Positions 1 to 8,923 of a stretch of 17,329 nt of DNA are shown here, one piece after another. Each line of letters starts with the position of its first letter. The stretch's first letter is position 1. The position numbers and the translations under genes were made by a program. Source of the DNA: RPQK01 sp041946865 (GTDB lineage: Bacteria > Acidobacteriota > UBA6911 > RPQK01); NCBI GenBank assembly GCA_041946865.1, contig JBHGBF010000102.1, forward strand, positions 1-17,329. Reading direction: 5' to 3'. The notes under the pieces were generated by a model. It did no database searches. It saw nothing but the letters and a program-made list of their open reading frames with translations, and was not told the origin of the DNA.

Positions 1-45
1 CCTGACGCCTTCGGCGTAAAAAACGTTCACACATCTGTTTATTTT
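1..45. repeat. REP-like dispersed repeat, left-end copy
   Basis: This 45-bp stretch at the window edge recurs in inverted orientation at 17277-17321 with a single mismatch (position 4 versus 17318). It contains a perfect short palindrome, ACGCC-TTC-GGCGT, at 5-17, followed by an A-run and a shared non-palindromic tail up to 45. After 45 the two copies diverge. A palindrome inside a dispersed repeat close to an IS200-like transposase remnant is what REP elements look like. The REP label is inference; the repeat itself is seen directly. It may continue beyond the edge. Confidence 0.8.
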
Positions 46-59
46 CGCCAAAGTCCAGG

Positions 60-78
60 CCCCCGGCTTTGCCGGGGG
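60..78. terminator. GC-rich hairpin downstream of the phosphatase gene
   Basis: An 8-bp perfect stem (CCCCCGGC / GCCGGGGG) with a TTT loop lies about 80 bases past the stop codon of the minus-strand phosphatase. It could end that transcript. No T-run follows on the minus strand, so it is not a textbook intrinsic terminator. It may instead be another REP-like palindrome belonging to the left-end repeat. Confidence 0.4.
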
Positions 79-155
79 ATACTTACCCCGCGGCTCGGTG
101 AGGCGGCCGCGGATGGAGCTTTTTTTGGAAAGCGTTTAACTGCCGGACGGCGGCT

Positions 156-2129
156 TCAGCGCGGTATTTTGACGACGACGACGGTCATGTCGTCCCGCTG
201 GTCGCCGCCGGCGACCCAGCAGGACAGCTGATCCAGAATGAGCGCCTGCAGATCGTCTGCCGTCAGGAACGCATTGGCGATCAGAAGCTCGGCCAGCCGA
301 TCCTCGCCATATTGCTCGCCTTTGGGGTTCTCGGCTTCTACAATGCCGTCGGTGAAGTAGACCACCATGTCATCGGGGTGCAGCTGCAGCGTCTCTTCGT
401 CGTACTCGGGATCTTCGAACAGGCCCGCCACCATTCCGCCCTTTGAGAGGTGGCGGATACTGTGGTCGGAAATGACGAGCGGCGGGTTGTGCCCGGCATT
501 GCAGTAGGTCACCGTCAGGTTCTCGGCGTCGAAGCGGCTGAGCACGAGCGTCGCAAATTTGTCGGGAGAAGTCTGCTGGTAGAGCTGGCGGTTCACATCA
601 CTCACCGACTTTGCCACGCTGGCCTGGCGGTTCGCGCCCAGTGTCTGATAGCTGATGATGGTCCGGATAGAAGACTGCAGGCTGGCCATCAACAGCGCGG
701 CTGAAATCCCTTTCCCGCTGATGTCCCCGATGACGACGTCAAACGCGTTAGCCCCCAGGGGAATGAAGTCGTAGTAGTCGCCGCTGACCTGACGGGCGGG
801 GAGGCAGGCCGCCGCCAGCTGGAAGTTTTTGATGGAGGGTAGCTTCTGCGGGAAAAGCTTGGACTGGACCTCGCGCGCAATCTCGATTTCCTTATCGAGG
901 CGCTGTTTTTCAGACACCTGCTGCATCAAGCTGACGATGCTCTCGGCCATCTTGTTGAACGATGCGGCCATCGCTTCCAGCTGATCGCGGCTGCGGGTCT
1001 TGATCCGGTATCCGAAGTTCCCTTGCTGAATGGCAGATGTCGCGGCGTCCAGGGTGTGAATTGTCCGAGTGATTGAGCGGGCGATCACCACGGCGATAAG
1101 AAGCGAAATCAGCTCGACCAGAACAAACAGGCTGCCGAGAAAGGTAAAAATTCCGATGAAATAAGCACCCAGCGTCTGCGTTTCGGTAAAGTAATGATCG
1201 TAGACCGTTCGAAGCGGGACCCGCAGCGCGGTCGCATGCTGGTTTGAAACTGCTCCCGTCGTCCAGTTGACCGGCACGATCAACCCGATGTAATTGATCT
1301 GGCCGCCACTGACGAAATCGGAGAAGGAGACGTCGGGGTTCGCATTGCTGAGGGGGACAGGCATCGACAGCTGCAGCGCCGTTTCACGGTATATCCGGTC
1401 GATCAGATCCTGGCTGAAGGGCAACTGCAGACAACTGTAATAGACGGTGTTGCCGGACTTGAGCGGCCCGACGCTCCGAAAATAGAGCTTGCCCTCGTCG
1501 TAAACCAGTCCGCTGAAGCCCTTCAGCGCCCAGGCGGGCAAGGGTTTTCCGGTCTCCGGTAAAGGGCTGTCGGGTATGGCCGTCAAGATCCTCGGATCCT
1601 GCTGGTTGGAACCATCTGAACGGCCCGATGCCTGCTGCAGAACCTTCCACGAGACCGGTCCCAGCTGCCCGGCTCTCCGGGTGAGCGCTCTCCTGGCTTC
1701 GTTCCTGAGGATGCCGCCCGCTTCCGCCGCCCCGGCGCCAGCCTTCTGGTAATATCCAAGCGCGATCTCCTGGTTGGCCTCGCGCAGTTCTGCCGAGACT
1801 TTCTGCAGCTCGCTATCCAGGTACAACGCCGCGAGCTGCCCGATCACCAGGCGCATTGCCAGCCATAGAAGCAGGACCAGGATCACCAATGGAATGATGC
1901 CGACAAAAGCGTAAGAGACGATGATCTTGTTGCGGACCTTCCATAACCATCGGTTCTTGATGCTCTTGATGACCTTAAGCAGGTAATAGGGGAGCGTGAT
2001 AATCAAACCGAGAGTCCCGAGTCCTTCGAGGATGGTAAAGATGCTGTTGGGCGAGAAGTACGAGATGGCGGTCCCGAGCACATACAGAACGCCTGCCGTG
2101 GCTGTCAGCTTTGCCATGCGCGTCTTCAT
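156..2129 (-). CDS. Membrane-bound RsbU-type serine phosphatase (HAMP + PP2C/SpoIIE)
   Basis: A 657-residue sensor phosphatase that would dephosphorylate a phosphoserine on an anti-sigma-factor antagonist or a similar partner-switching protein in the cytoplasm. Hydrophobic segments lie at about 10-54 and 69-95. An extracytoplasmic sensing region spans about 105-318, a further membrane segment about 322-352, then a HAMP domain to about 404, a short helical linker (EIEIAREVQSKLFP), and the PP2C/SpoIIE catalytic domain to the end. Metal-binding acidic residues are visible as D451 (VSGDYYDF), D469 (GDISGKG), D594 (FTDGIVEAE) and D646/D647 (QRDDMTV), so the enzyme should be active. No anti-sigma factor or STAS partner is encoded nearby, so the target is unknown. 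The ATG lies 36 bases from the divergent gene. RsbU family is firm; the pathway is inferred. Confidence 0.93.
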   Translation of the reverse strand: MKTRMAKLTATAGVLYVLGTAISYFSPNSIFTILEGLGTLGLIITLPYYLLKVIKSIKNRWLWKVRNKIIVSYAFVGIIPLVILVLLLWLAMRLVIGQLAALYLDSELQKVSAELREANQEIALGYYQKAGAGAAEAGGILRNEARRALTRRAGQLGPVSWKVLQQASGRSDGSNQQDPRILTAIPDSPLPETGKPLPAWALKGFSGLVYDEGKLYFRSVGPLKSGNTVYYSCLQLPFSQDLIDRIYRETALQLSMPVPLSNANPDVSFSDFVSGGQINYIGLIVPVNWTTGAVSNQHATALRVPLRTVYDHYFTETQTLGAYFIGIFTFLGSLFVLVELISLLIAVVIARSITRTIHTLDAATSAIQQGNFGYRIKTRSRDQLEAMAASFNKMAESIVSLMQQVSEKQRLDKEIEIAREVQSKLFPQKLPSIKNFQLAAACLPARQVSGDYYDFIPLGANAFDVVIGDISGKGISAALLMASLQSSIRTIISYQTLGANRQASVAKSVSDVNRQLYQQTSPDKFATLVLSRFDAENLTVTYCNAGHNPPLVISDHSIRHLSKGGMVAGLFEDPEYDEETLQLHPDDMVVYFTDGIVEAENPKGEQYGEDRLAELLIANAFLTADDLQALILDQLSCWVAGGDQRDDMTVVVVKIPR

Positions 2130-2150
2130 GTGATTGAAACCAATCCCACT

Positions 2151-2158
2151 ATTATAAT
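2151..2158. promoter_or_regulatory. Palindromic -10 box shared by divergent genes
   Basis: ATTATAAT is its own reverse complement, so a perfect TATAAT (2153-2158 on plus, 2157-2152 on minus) reads towards both flanking genes. On the plus strand the box ends 6 bases before the GTG start at 2165, which puts the expected transcription start at the start codon itself (leaderless mRNA). On the minus strand it would give a leader of roughly 15 bases. No good -35 hexamer is seen for either direction at 16-18 bp; a TTGAAA at 2134-2139 is only 13 bp away. Confidence 0.6.
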
Positions 2159-2164
2159 GGCCTC

Positions 2165-3043
2165 GTGGGGCGCGTGCTGCTGATTTTCATCGACGGGCTT
2201 GGCCTGGGTCCAAGCGATTCGCCCTGCAACCCCCTCGCCCGTTTTTCCCCGTCGGTTCTCAACTGTTACTCCGATCGCCTCGGCCCGCTCCCGCGCGACG
2301 GCATCTGCATCCCCGTTGACACCTGCCTCAGCGTAGCAGGTGTCCCGCAAAGTGCGACCGGGCAGGCGACGCTGTTTACAGGTATAAACGCGGCAGAATT
2401 CCTGGGCCGGCATCTTTCCGGCTTCCCGAACCAGGAGTTGAGGTCCCTTCTGGCCGAAGAATCCTTCGTGCAACGCCTGGCAAAACGAAACCGTTCGGTT
2501 CATTTCGCCAACACTTACACGCCCGCCTTCTTCGAGAACCGTCCCAGATGGGTGTCGGTCACTACGTGGGTTTGCGAGAGCGCAGGTCTGAAGCTCAATA
2601 TGCTGACGGACCTGCTGGCCGAACGCTCCCTCTACATGGATTTCACGAATCGCCTGCTCGTCGACCGCGGTCATGCCGTGCCGATCTGGACCCCCGAGAA
2701 AGCCGCTCACATCCTGGTCGAGCAGGCCAAATTTCACGACATGTGTTTTTATGAGTACTTCCTGTCGGACGTGGCCGGGCACCGAGGAACACCGCAGGAG
2801 AATGAGCCCATTCTGCGCGAGCTGGACGATTTCCTGCGGCATGTCGTAAAGGAGCTGGACCTGGAGAATTCGTCCCTGATCATCACCAGCGATCACGGTA
2901 ATATCGAAGACTCCTGCGTGCCGGGACATACGGTGAATCCTGTCCCCTGCCTGTTCTGGGGACCCATCCGGGCCCGGATCACCGGTCGCACGCGACTGGA
3001 TCTGACGGAAATCGCGCCGCTGATCGAGGCGGAAACAGGTTGA
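2165..3043 (+). CDS. Alkaline-phosphatase-superfamily metalloenzyme (phosphoglycerate-mutase-like)
   Basis: A 292-residue cytoplasmic-looking protein with no signal peptide, carrying the metal-site pattern of the AlkP/iPGM/phosphopentomutase superfamily. The motifs are FIDGLGLG with D10; PQSATGQATLFTG (61-73), which holds the candidate Ser/Thr nucleophile; SDVAGHRG with D202 and H206; SDHGN with D243 and H244; and H255 further on. It is much shorter than bacterial iPGM (about 510 residues) and lacks room for that enzyme's second domain, so the substrate is unknown; a phosphomonoesterase or phosphotransferase is likely. The GTG start is chosen because the FIDG strand begins at residue 7 and because a -10 box ends 6 bases upstream. 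No Shine-Dalgarno sequence fits. It converges with the radical SAM gene downstream. Confidence 0.85.
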   Translation: MGRVLLIFIDGLGLGPSDSPCNPLARFSPSVLNCYSDRLGPLPRDGICIPVDTCLSVAGVPQSATGQATLFTGINAAEFLGRHLSGFPNQELRSLLAEESFVQRLAKRNRSVHFANTYTPAFFENRPRWVSVTTWVCESAGLKLNMLTDLLAERSLYMDFTNRLLVDRGHAVPIWTPEKAAHILVEQAKFHDMCFYEYFLSDVAGHRGTPQENEPILRELDDFLRHVVKELDLENSSLIITSDHGNIEDSCVPGHTVNPVPCLFWGPIRARITGRTRLDLTEIAPLIEAETG

Positions 3044-3141
3044 AAAGCAGGCCATTGTGCCGTGCGGTCGCCTGAGAGGCGGCTCCACGCGGCGACTTTC
3101 ACTGCACGCCGACGTGCCCGAAAGCCGTGGAGCGTTGGCAC

Positions 3142-4254
3142 TCACCCGCGCAGGCGGCTGCAGATCTCGTTCTCGAGCGCCGGCTCGTCGACCGGGACCC
3201 GGCCGAAGACTTTCATCCACACGTCGGGTTTTTCCATACAGAGGTAGATCGGCGTGTCCTGCCCGAATTGCCTGATCCACGCGCGCATCTCGCGATAGAT
3301 CGCGACACGCACCGGCTTGAAATAGCGCAGCTTCCCGTCTTCGCCCGGGACCAGCTCGCCAAAAGGCAGGGGACTTCTTGGAAACCGGCGCCGGATCACC
3401 TGCTTCAAGGCGTAGGTCATCCGGAGCGCACCCAGTGAGATCCAGGCGACCGCCTCGGCGGGTATCAGCTCGAAGATCTGTCGCACGACCGACCGGTATT
3501 CCATCTCCCACCCCGGGTACTGGACGATCGGATCAAAGTGAAACGCCACCTGGTAACCTGCGTTAAAGCATCTCTTCGCCGCCTGCAGCCGTCCCTGCAG
3601 GGATGCTGTCTTGTGTTCGTCGGTCTTCTGTATCCGGGGCGGATTAACCGACCAGGCAATAACGGTTCGTCCCCGATGGTCGAGTCCGAGAAGATTCCCG
3701 ACCGAGTCTGTCTTGGTCTTCAATTCCAGGGTGGCGTTCGGCTGCGACGCAAAGAACTCGACCAGCGGGATGCTGTAGCGGGTGAGCGGGTCGAGGGCGA
3801 GGCTGTCCGCCAACTCCCCGGTTCCGACCCTGAAAGAACGGCGCCGGTCGCTTGAAAAGGCGGATTCCAGCTCGCCCAGAAGATCGAAGTAATTGGCGTA
3901 AATCGTGAGATAGGGGAAATTGAGGTAGGACTGCAGAAAGCAGTAACTGCAATCCATATGACAGTTGGCCGCGTAGTTGATGACCAGGTAGTTGCAGCAG
4001 ACATTTCGAATGCCCAGCCGCCCTCTCCCGCCCGGGCAGTGCTTGAGAAAGCGGCCTTTGTGCTCGGCCAGCAGGAGATACTTCTTGGCCCGTCCGAGCC
4101 CAGGCGTCTGTTCCTTGGCGAGACTGAGAAGGTCGTCCGCGGAAGTGACGATCTCGACGGGTACATCCGCAAGCGAGCTGAGGACATTCCTGGTGATTTC
4201 ACTGTCGGCGATCGAAGCTTCGATAAAGAGCTTCTGTGGGCGGTAACACTTCAT
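3142..4254 (-). CDS. Spore-photoproduct-lyase-family radical SAM protein lacking the H-donor Cys
   Basis: A 370-residue member of the SPL/DNA-repair-photolyase-like radical SAM family. The [4Fe-4S] motif is C98-x3-C102-x2-C105 (NCHMDCSYCFLQ), with the aromatic-rich YLNFPYLTIYANY stretch behind it, as in SPL. C86 and C87 precede it. In Bacillus SPL the segment FEAACTSDIVG carries Cys141, which returns the hydrogen atom to thymine. The matching segment here reads FRVGTGELADS, putting Thr145 in that place (hand alignment). Repair of spore photoproduct in the classic way is therefore doubtful, and the substrate may differ. The C-terminal LCMEKPDVWMKVFG segment is typical of the non-spore branch of the family, from memory. 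The gene lies 24 bp downstream of the ParB-like gene on the same strand, so it is probably co-transcribed with it. Confidence 0.88.
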   Translation of the reverse strand: MKCYRPQKLFIEASIADSEITRNVLSSLADVPVEIVTSADDLLSLAKEQTPGLGRAKKYLLLAEHKGRFLKHCPGGRGRLGIRNVCCNYLVINYAANCHMDCSYCFLQSYLNFPYLTIYANYFDLLGELESAFSSDRRRSFRVGTGELADSLALDPLTRYSIPLVEFFASQPNATLELKTKTDSVGNLLGLDHRGRTVIAWSVNPPRIQKTDEHKTASLQGRLQAAKRCFNAGYQVAFHFDPIVQYPGWEMEYRSVVRQIFELIPAEAVAWISLGALRMTYALKQVIRRRFPRSPLPFGELVPGEDGKLRYFKPVRVAIYREMRAWIRQFGQDTPIYLCMEKPDVWMKVFGRVPVDEPALENEICSRLRG

Positions 4255-4278
4255 GTCTGATCCCGTTCTCCCTGGGTA

Positions 4279-5220
4279 CTACAGCATTCCGAGAATCTCC
4301 GCCAGCTCGGGTTTGTCCGCGATCTCCAGCAACCTGGCCGCAACGGCTTTCAATTCCTGCACAGAGCGAACCGCAAATCCCACCTGGATCTTTTCGCCTT
4401 CGAAGAAGGGAGGAAGGTGAAACTGGATTTCGGGAGGCAGGCGCAGTCGGGCCTTCTTTTCCTGGTACAACCCTTCATACTCGGTCAGCTTTGGGAAGCG
4501 GCGTGACCGCAAATGGTGCAAGAGCGCGTCCAGCTTGTTTGGGGCGGTCTCATCGAGCAGTTCGATGATCGACGTCCGCTCGCGGCCGCGCAACTCGTCG
4601 AGGAGGGTGAACAGCTCCTTCTGCCGGTTGAAGCCGGGCTTCAGCTCCCTGATGAGTTTCAGGAACGCCGCCTGTTCGTGGTTTTCCCAGCGCGCAAATC
4701 CGAGCGCAATTTCGGGCTGCAGATCCTCGATCACAATGGCTTCCTGCAGTTCCCGCGGCAATCTCGAGATCTCAAGCAACCGGTTCATTTCGAACCGGTT
4801 AGGCTTGACACCAAGGAGCGGCAAAAATTCGCTGATCACCTCTGGCTGTGCTATCCTGAATACTCGAGTAAGCTTCCAGACGGCGTTCGCCTTCTCAAGG
4901 AGGTTTAAAGGACGAGTCGCGGCGTTTTCAAATAAGGCCTCCACGAACAACTGCTCCGGTTCCCCGTTCCGCACCAGACAATTGAGCTTCATCAGGCCGA
5001 GATTGGAAGCGGCTCGAAGCCGTCGAAAACCCGAGATAACGCGATACCGGTCCGGTCCCACGGGTTGCACGTGAGGCGGACAAAGGAGGCCCACACGGCG
5101 AATAGCGGCGGTCAGAGCATCGATCGGAAGCCAGTCCGGCGCAATCGCGAAAGTCTGGTCGCTCAAGTCAATCTGCTCGAAGCTTAGGGCCGTCAGGCCG
5201 GAGAAATCTGGTGCAGGCAT
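4279..5220 (-). CDS. ParB/Srx-fold protein, probable CTP-binding ParB-like regulator
   Basis: A 313-residue protein. The N-terminal ParB domain is visible as DLSDQTFAI (about 19-26), a predicted helix LPIDALTAAIRRVGLLCPP, GFRRLRAA (64-71, the GxRR CTP/phosphate box) and ENAATRPLNLLEKANAV (99-114, the ENxxR box of ParB). A middle helical segment (LPRELQEAI, then PEIALGFARW) resembles the ParB DNA-binding region. The C-terminus (about 240-313) is not a standard ParB dimerisation domain. No parA lies alongside, so this is unlikely to be the chromosome partition protein. The ATG at 5220 is chosen over a 53-residue extension that looks non-coding and overlaps the divergent promoter region. The partner gene is the SPL-like radical SAM gene; a joint DNA-related function is inference. 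Confidence 0.85.
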   Translation of the reverse strand: MPAPDFSGLTALSFEQIDLSDQTFAIAPDWLPIDALTAAIRRVGLLCPPHVQPVGPDRYRVISGFRRLRAASNLGLMKLNCLVRNGEPEQLFVEALFENAATRPLNLLEKANAVWKLTRVFRIAQPEVISEFLPLLGVKPNRFEMNRLLEISRLPRELQEAIVIEDLQPEIALGFARWENHEQAAFLKLIRELKPGFNRQKELFTLLDELRGRERTSIIELLDETAPNKLDALLHHLRSRRFPKLTEYEGLYQEKKARLRLPPEIQFHLPPFFEGEKIQVGFAVRSVQELKAVAARLLEIADKPELAEILGML

Positions 5221-5227
5221 ACGCCCT

Positions 5228-5233
5228 TTTATC
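5228..5233 (-). promoter_or_regulatory. Possible -10 box of the ParB-like/SPL-like operon
   Basis: GATAAA read on the minus strand (4 of 6 matches to TATAAT) ends 7 bases before the ATG of the ParB-like gene. The spacing is close to that of the two better leaderless-type boxes in this window. A GGG at 5223-5225 is too near the start to be a normal ribosome binding site. The support is weak. Confidence 0.3.
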
Positions 5234-5284
5234 ACAGCCGGCAACCTTAAGTGAAAAAAGGCATCAAATCTGGTGAGCTGTGCG

Positions 5285-5313
5285 TTGAATGGGCACATGG
5301 GTTTGTGGTAATT
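5285..5313 (+). promoter_or_regulatory. Possible sigma-70 promoter of the TPR gene
   Basis: TTGAAT (5285-5290) and GTAATT (5308-5313) are separated by 17 bp and lie about 70 bases upstream of the TPR gene start, in the divergent spacer. Both hexamers are imperfect. Confidence 0.3.
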
Positions 5314-5367
5314 TCGGTGCACTTTTCGGAAGGTTTTTGGGGCAGTCCGACAGCAGGCGCCATTATT

Positions 5368-5376
5368 GGAGGAGGT
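5368..5376 (+). promoter_or_regulatory. Ribosome binding site deciding the TPR gene start
   Basis: GGAGGAGGT is a very strong Shine-Dalgarno sequence 8 bases before the GTG at 5385. It supports that GTG rather than the longer in-frame opening at 5289. Confidence 0.8.
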
Positions 5377-5384
5377 CATTCAAA

Positions 5385-6497
5385 GTGACGATCGTGAGAT
5401 CCTTTATTAAAAACCCTTTTTTTCTGTTTCTTCTGGTCGCCCTGCCGGCTGCCGCCCCTGGTCAGAGTCAGACCTCGGACCAGAGTCAGCAGCAAGCCGC
5501 TCCGGCGCAGCAGCAGCCAGAGGGAGAACAGGCTCAGAGTCAAGAAGGCGATGTCCGGTACACCGCCGAGGAGTATGCCGCCTACCAGAAGGCCACCGAG
5601 GAACCCGACCCTGTCAAAAGAGAAGACGCGATTCTCGACTTCGTGAAAAACAATCCGAAATCCTCACTGGTAGAGTACGCCCTGACCACCTACAAGCAAC
5701 TACTCGTTGAATACCAGAAGAGCAACAACTGGCAGAGGATGGCAGTGGCGGGAGAGAAGTTGCTGGCAATCAGACCGGACGACGTCCAGACCATGTACCT
5801 TGCGGGTACCGGCTGTTTCTACACGCAGCAGTACCCAAAAGCCGCCCAATACCTCGAGAAGGTGTATGCGAGCCAACCCGAGCCCGCTATCGCCTTCATG
5901 CTCGCCGTAATCTACGGGACGGCCCAGACGAACGACGACGTCAAGCTGCTGAAATACGGCGAGATTGCGTGCTCCAAGTTCGAACCCAAAGACTGCTATC
6001 AGATCCTCCCCAACCTGACCCGCATCTACATGGAGAAGAAACAGTGGGCGAAGGGAGCGGACAACGCCAAGAAGACTCTGCAGGCGTTTGAGCTGGTACA
6101 AAAGCCCCCTACGGCAGAGCAGGCGGCTTGGGACGATTACATTGCCCGAGAGAGAGCGGTCGCTTATTCAGCCCTTGGCCGGCAGTCGTTCGACAGCGGA
6201 AACATGAAGGCCACCATAAGCAACTACAAGCAGACCTTGAAGGCGTACAGCAAGAACCCCGGCCTGAACGCAGAGGCGTACTATCATATCGGCTACGCCA
6301 TGTGGAAGCTGGATCCATCCGGTGTGGAAGAAGGTGCGATGATCGCGTTTGCCAAGGGCGCCCAGCAGAAAGGCGCTCCTCATCAACAGCCCTGCCAGAA
6401 AGAGCTGGAACGCTTGTATAAGGTGATCCACAACGGCTCTTTGGCGGGCTTGGACGAGTTCGTCGATGAGGCGGTCAAAAAGCCGTTGCCGAGCTAA
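5385..6497 (+). CDS. Exported TPR-repeat protein
   Basis: A 370-residue protein with an N-terminal signal sequence (about residues 1-26: basic start, hydrophobic FFLFLLVALP, then AAAPGQS as a likely cleavage region). A Gln/Glu-rich low-complexity linker follows to about 55. The rest is helical with tetratricopeptide character, for example YLAGTGCFYTQQYPKAAQYL and SYNKQ-like repeats with Ala/Gly/Tyr spacing near ISNYKQTLKAYSKNPG. It is probably a periplasmic scaffold; no catalytic motif is seen. The 32 extra residues possible upstream look non-coding and precede the strong ribosome binding site. No specific family or partner is recognisable. Confidence 0.82.
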   Translation: MTIVRSFIKNPFFLFLLVALPAAAPGQSQTSDQSQQQAAPAQQQPEGEQAQSQEGDVRYTAEEYAAYQKATEEPDPVKREDAILDFVKNNPKSSLVEYALTTYKQLLVEYQKSNNWQRMAVAGEKLLAIRPDDVQTMYLAGTGCFYTQQYPKAAQYLEKVYASQPEPAIAFMLAVIYGTAQTNDDVKLLKYGEIACSKFEPKDCYQILPNLTRIYMEKKQWAKGADNAKKTLQAFELVQKPPTAEQAAWDDYIARERAVAYSALGRQSFDSGNMKATISNYKQTLKAYSKNPGLNAEAYYHIGYAMWKLDPSGVEEGAMIAFAKGAQQKGAPHQQPCQKELERLYKVIHNGSLAGLDEFVDEAVKKPLPS

Positions 6498-6530
6498 TGC
6501 TCAACGTCGGAGGTTCATGCTAAGTTTGGC

Positions 6531-6607
6531 CCACGAATTTCCACGAATTAAGCAAATGTCCGCAGATTAATTCGAGAAAATTCGTTAATTCGTGGAAATT
6601 TTCGTGG
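6531..6607. repeat. AATTCGTGG-type intergenic inverted repeat
   Basis: The left arm (6531-6551) is CCACGAATT, T, CCACGAATTAA. The right arm (6585-6607) is its reverse complement with two extra bases (TTAATTCGTGG, AAATT, TTCGTGG). The middle carries a further AATTCG. The 21-23 bp arms could pair across a 33-base loop, though the doubled 9-mer inside each arm suggests a repetitive phrase rather than a designed terminator. It sits between the TPR and helicase genes and overlaps the longest possible helicase opening. Confidence 0.8.
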
Positions 6608-6666
6608 ACAAAGACAAAGTCAAACCTCCGGCCTTGGTCCTTAATCCCCGATTCCCGAGCTCCTCA

Positions 6667-8844
<2,178 letters not shown>

Positions 8845-8851
8845 AAAGCTC

Positions 8852-8889
8852 TGGACGAATTGGACGAAGTGGACGGCGGCGCCCACTTC
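8852..8889. repeat. TGGACGAAG-type intergenic tandem and inverted repeat
   Basis: Three consecutive 9-mers, TGGACGAAT, TGGACGAAG and TGGACGGCG (8852-8878), lie just after the helicase stop. GAAGTGG (8866-8872) is repeated inverted as CCACTTC (8883-8889), so a small hairpin is possible. It may act as a weak terminator before the permease, but no T-run follows. Confidence 0.65.
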
Positions 8890-8923
8890 CTCCACTGCTT
8901 TAAAAAGGGGGGAGGCAAAGAAT

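Noticed and set aside
3044..3141. Possible bidirectional terminator between convergent genes (CGCCT-GAG-AGGCG)
   Set aside because: Only a 5-bp stem and no T-run on either strand; not enough to call.
2126..3511. Long minus-strand open frame opposite the metalloenzyme gene
   Set aside because: It is Arg/Gly/Pro-rich, lacks any family motif and covers both a well-supported plus gene and part of the radical SAM gene. It is a GC-rich shadow.
5063..5078. A parS-like GGTTGCACGTGAGGCG inside the ParB-like gene
   Set aside because: It matches the 16-bp parS consensus at only 11 positions, mainly the CACGTG core, and lies in coding sequence. A single weak match proves nothing.
156..5220. A defence island built from the phosphatase, ParB-like and radical SAM genes
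   Set aside because: No nuclease, NTPase effector or restriction gene is present, and the phosphatase is a normal HAMP-PP2C sensor with separate transcription.
4279..5379. Longer form of the ParB-like protein starting at 5379
   Set aside because: The extra 53 residues have non-coding composition and would run through the divergent promoter region and the TPR gene's ribosome binding site.
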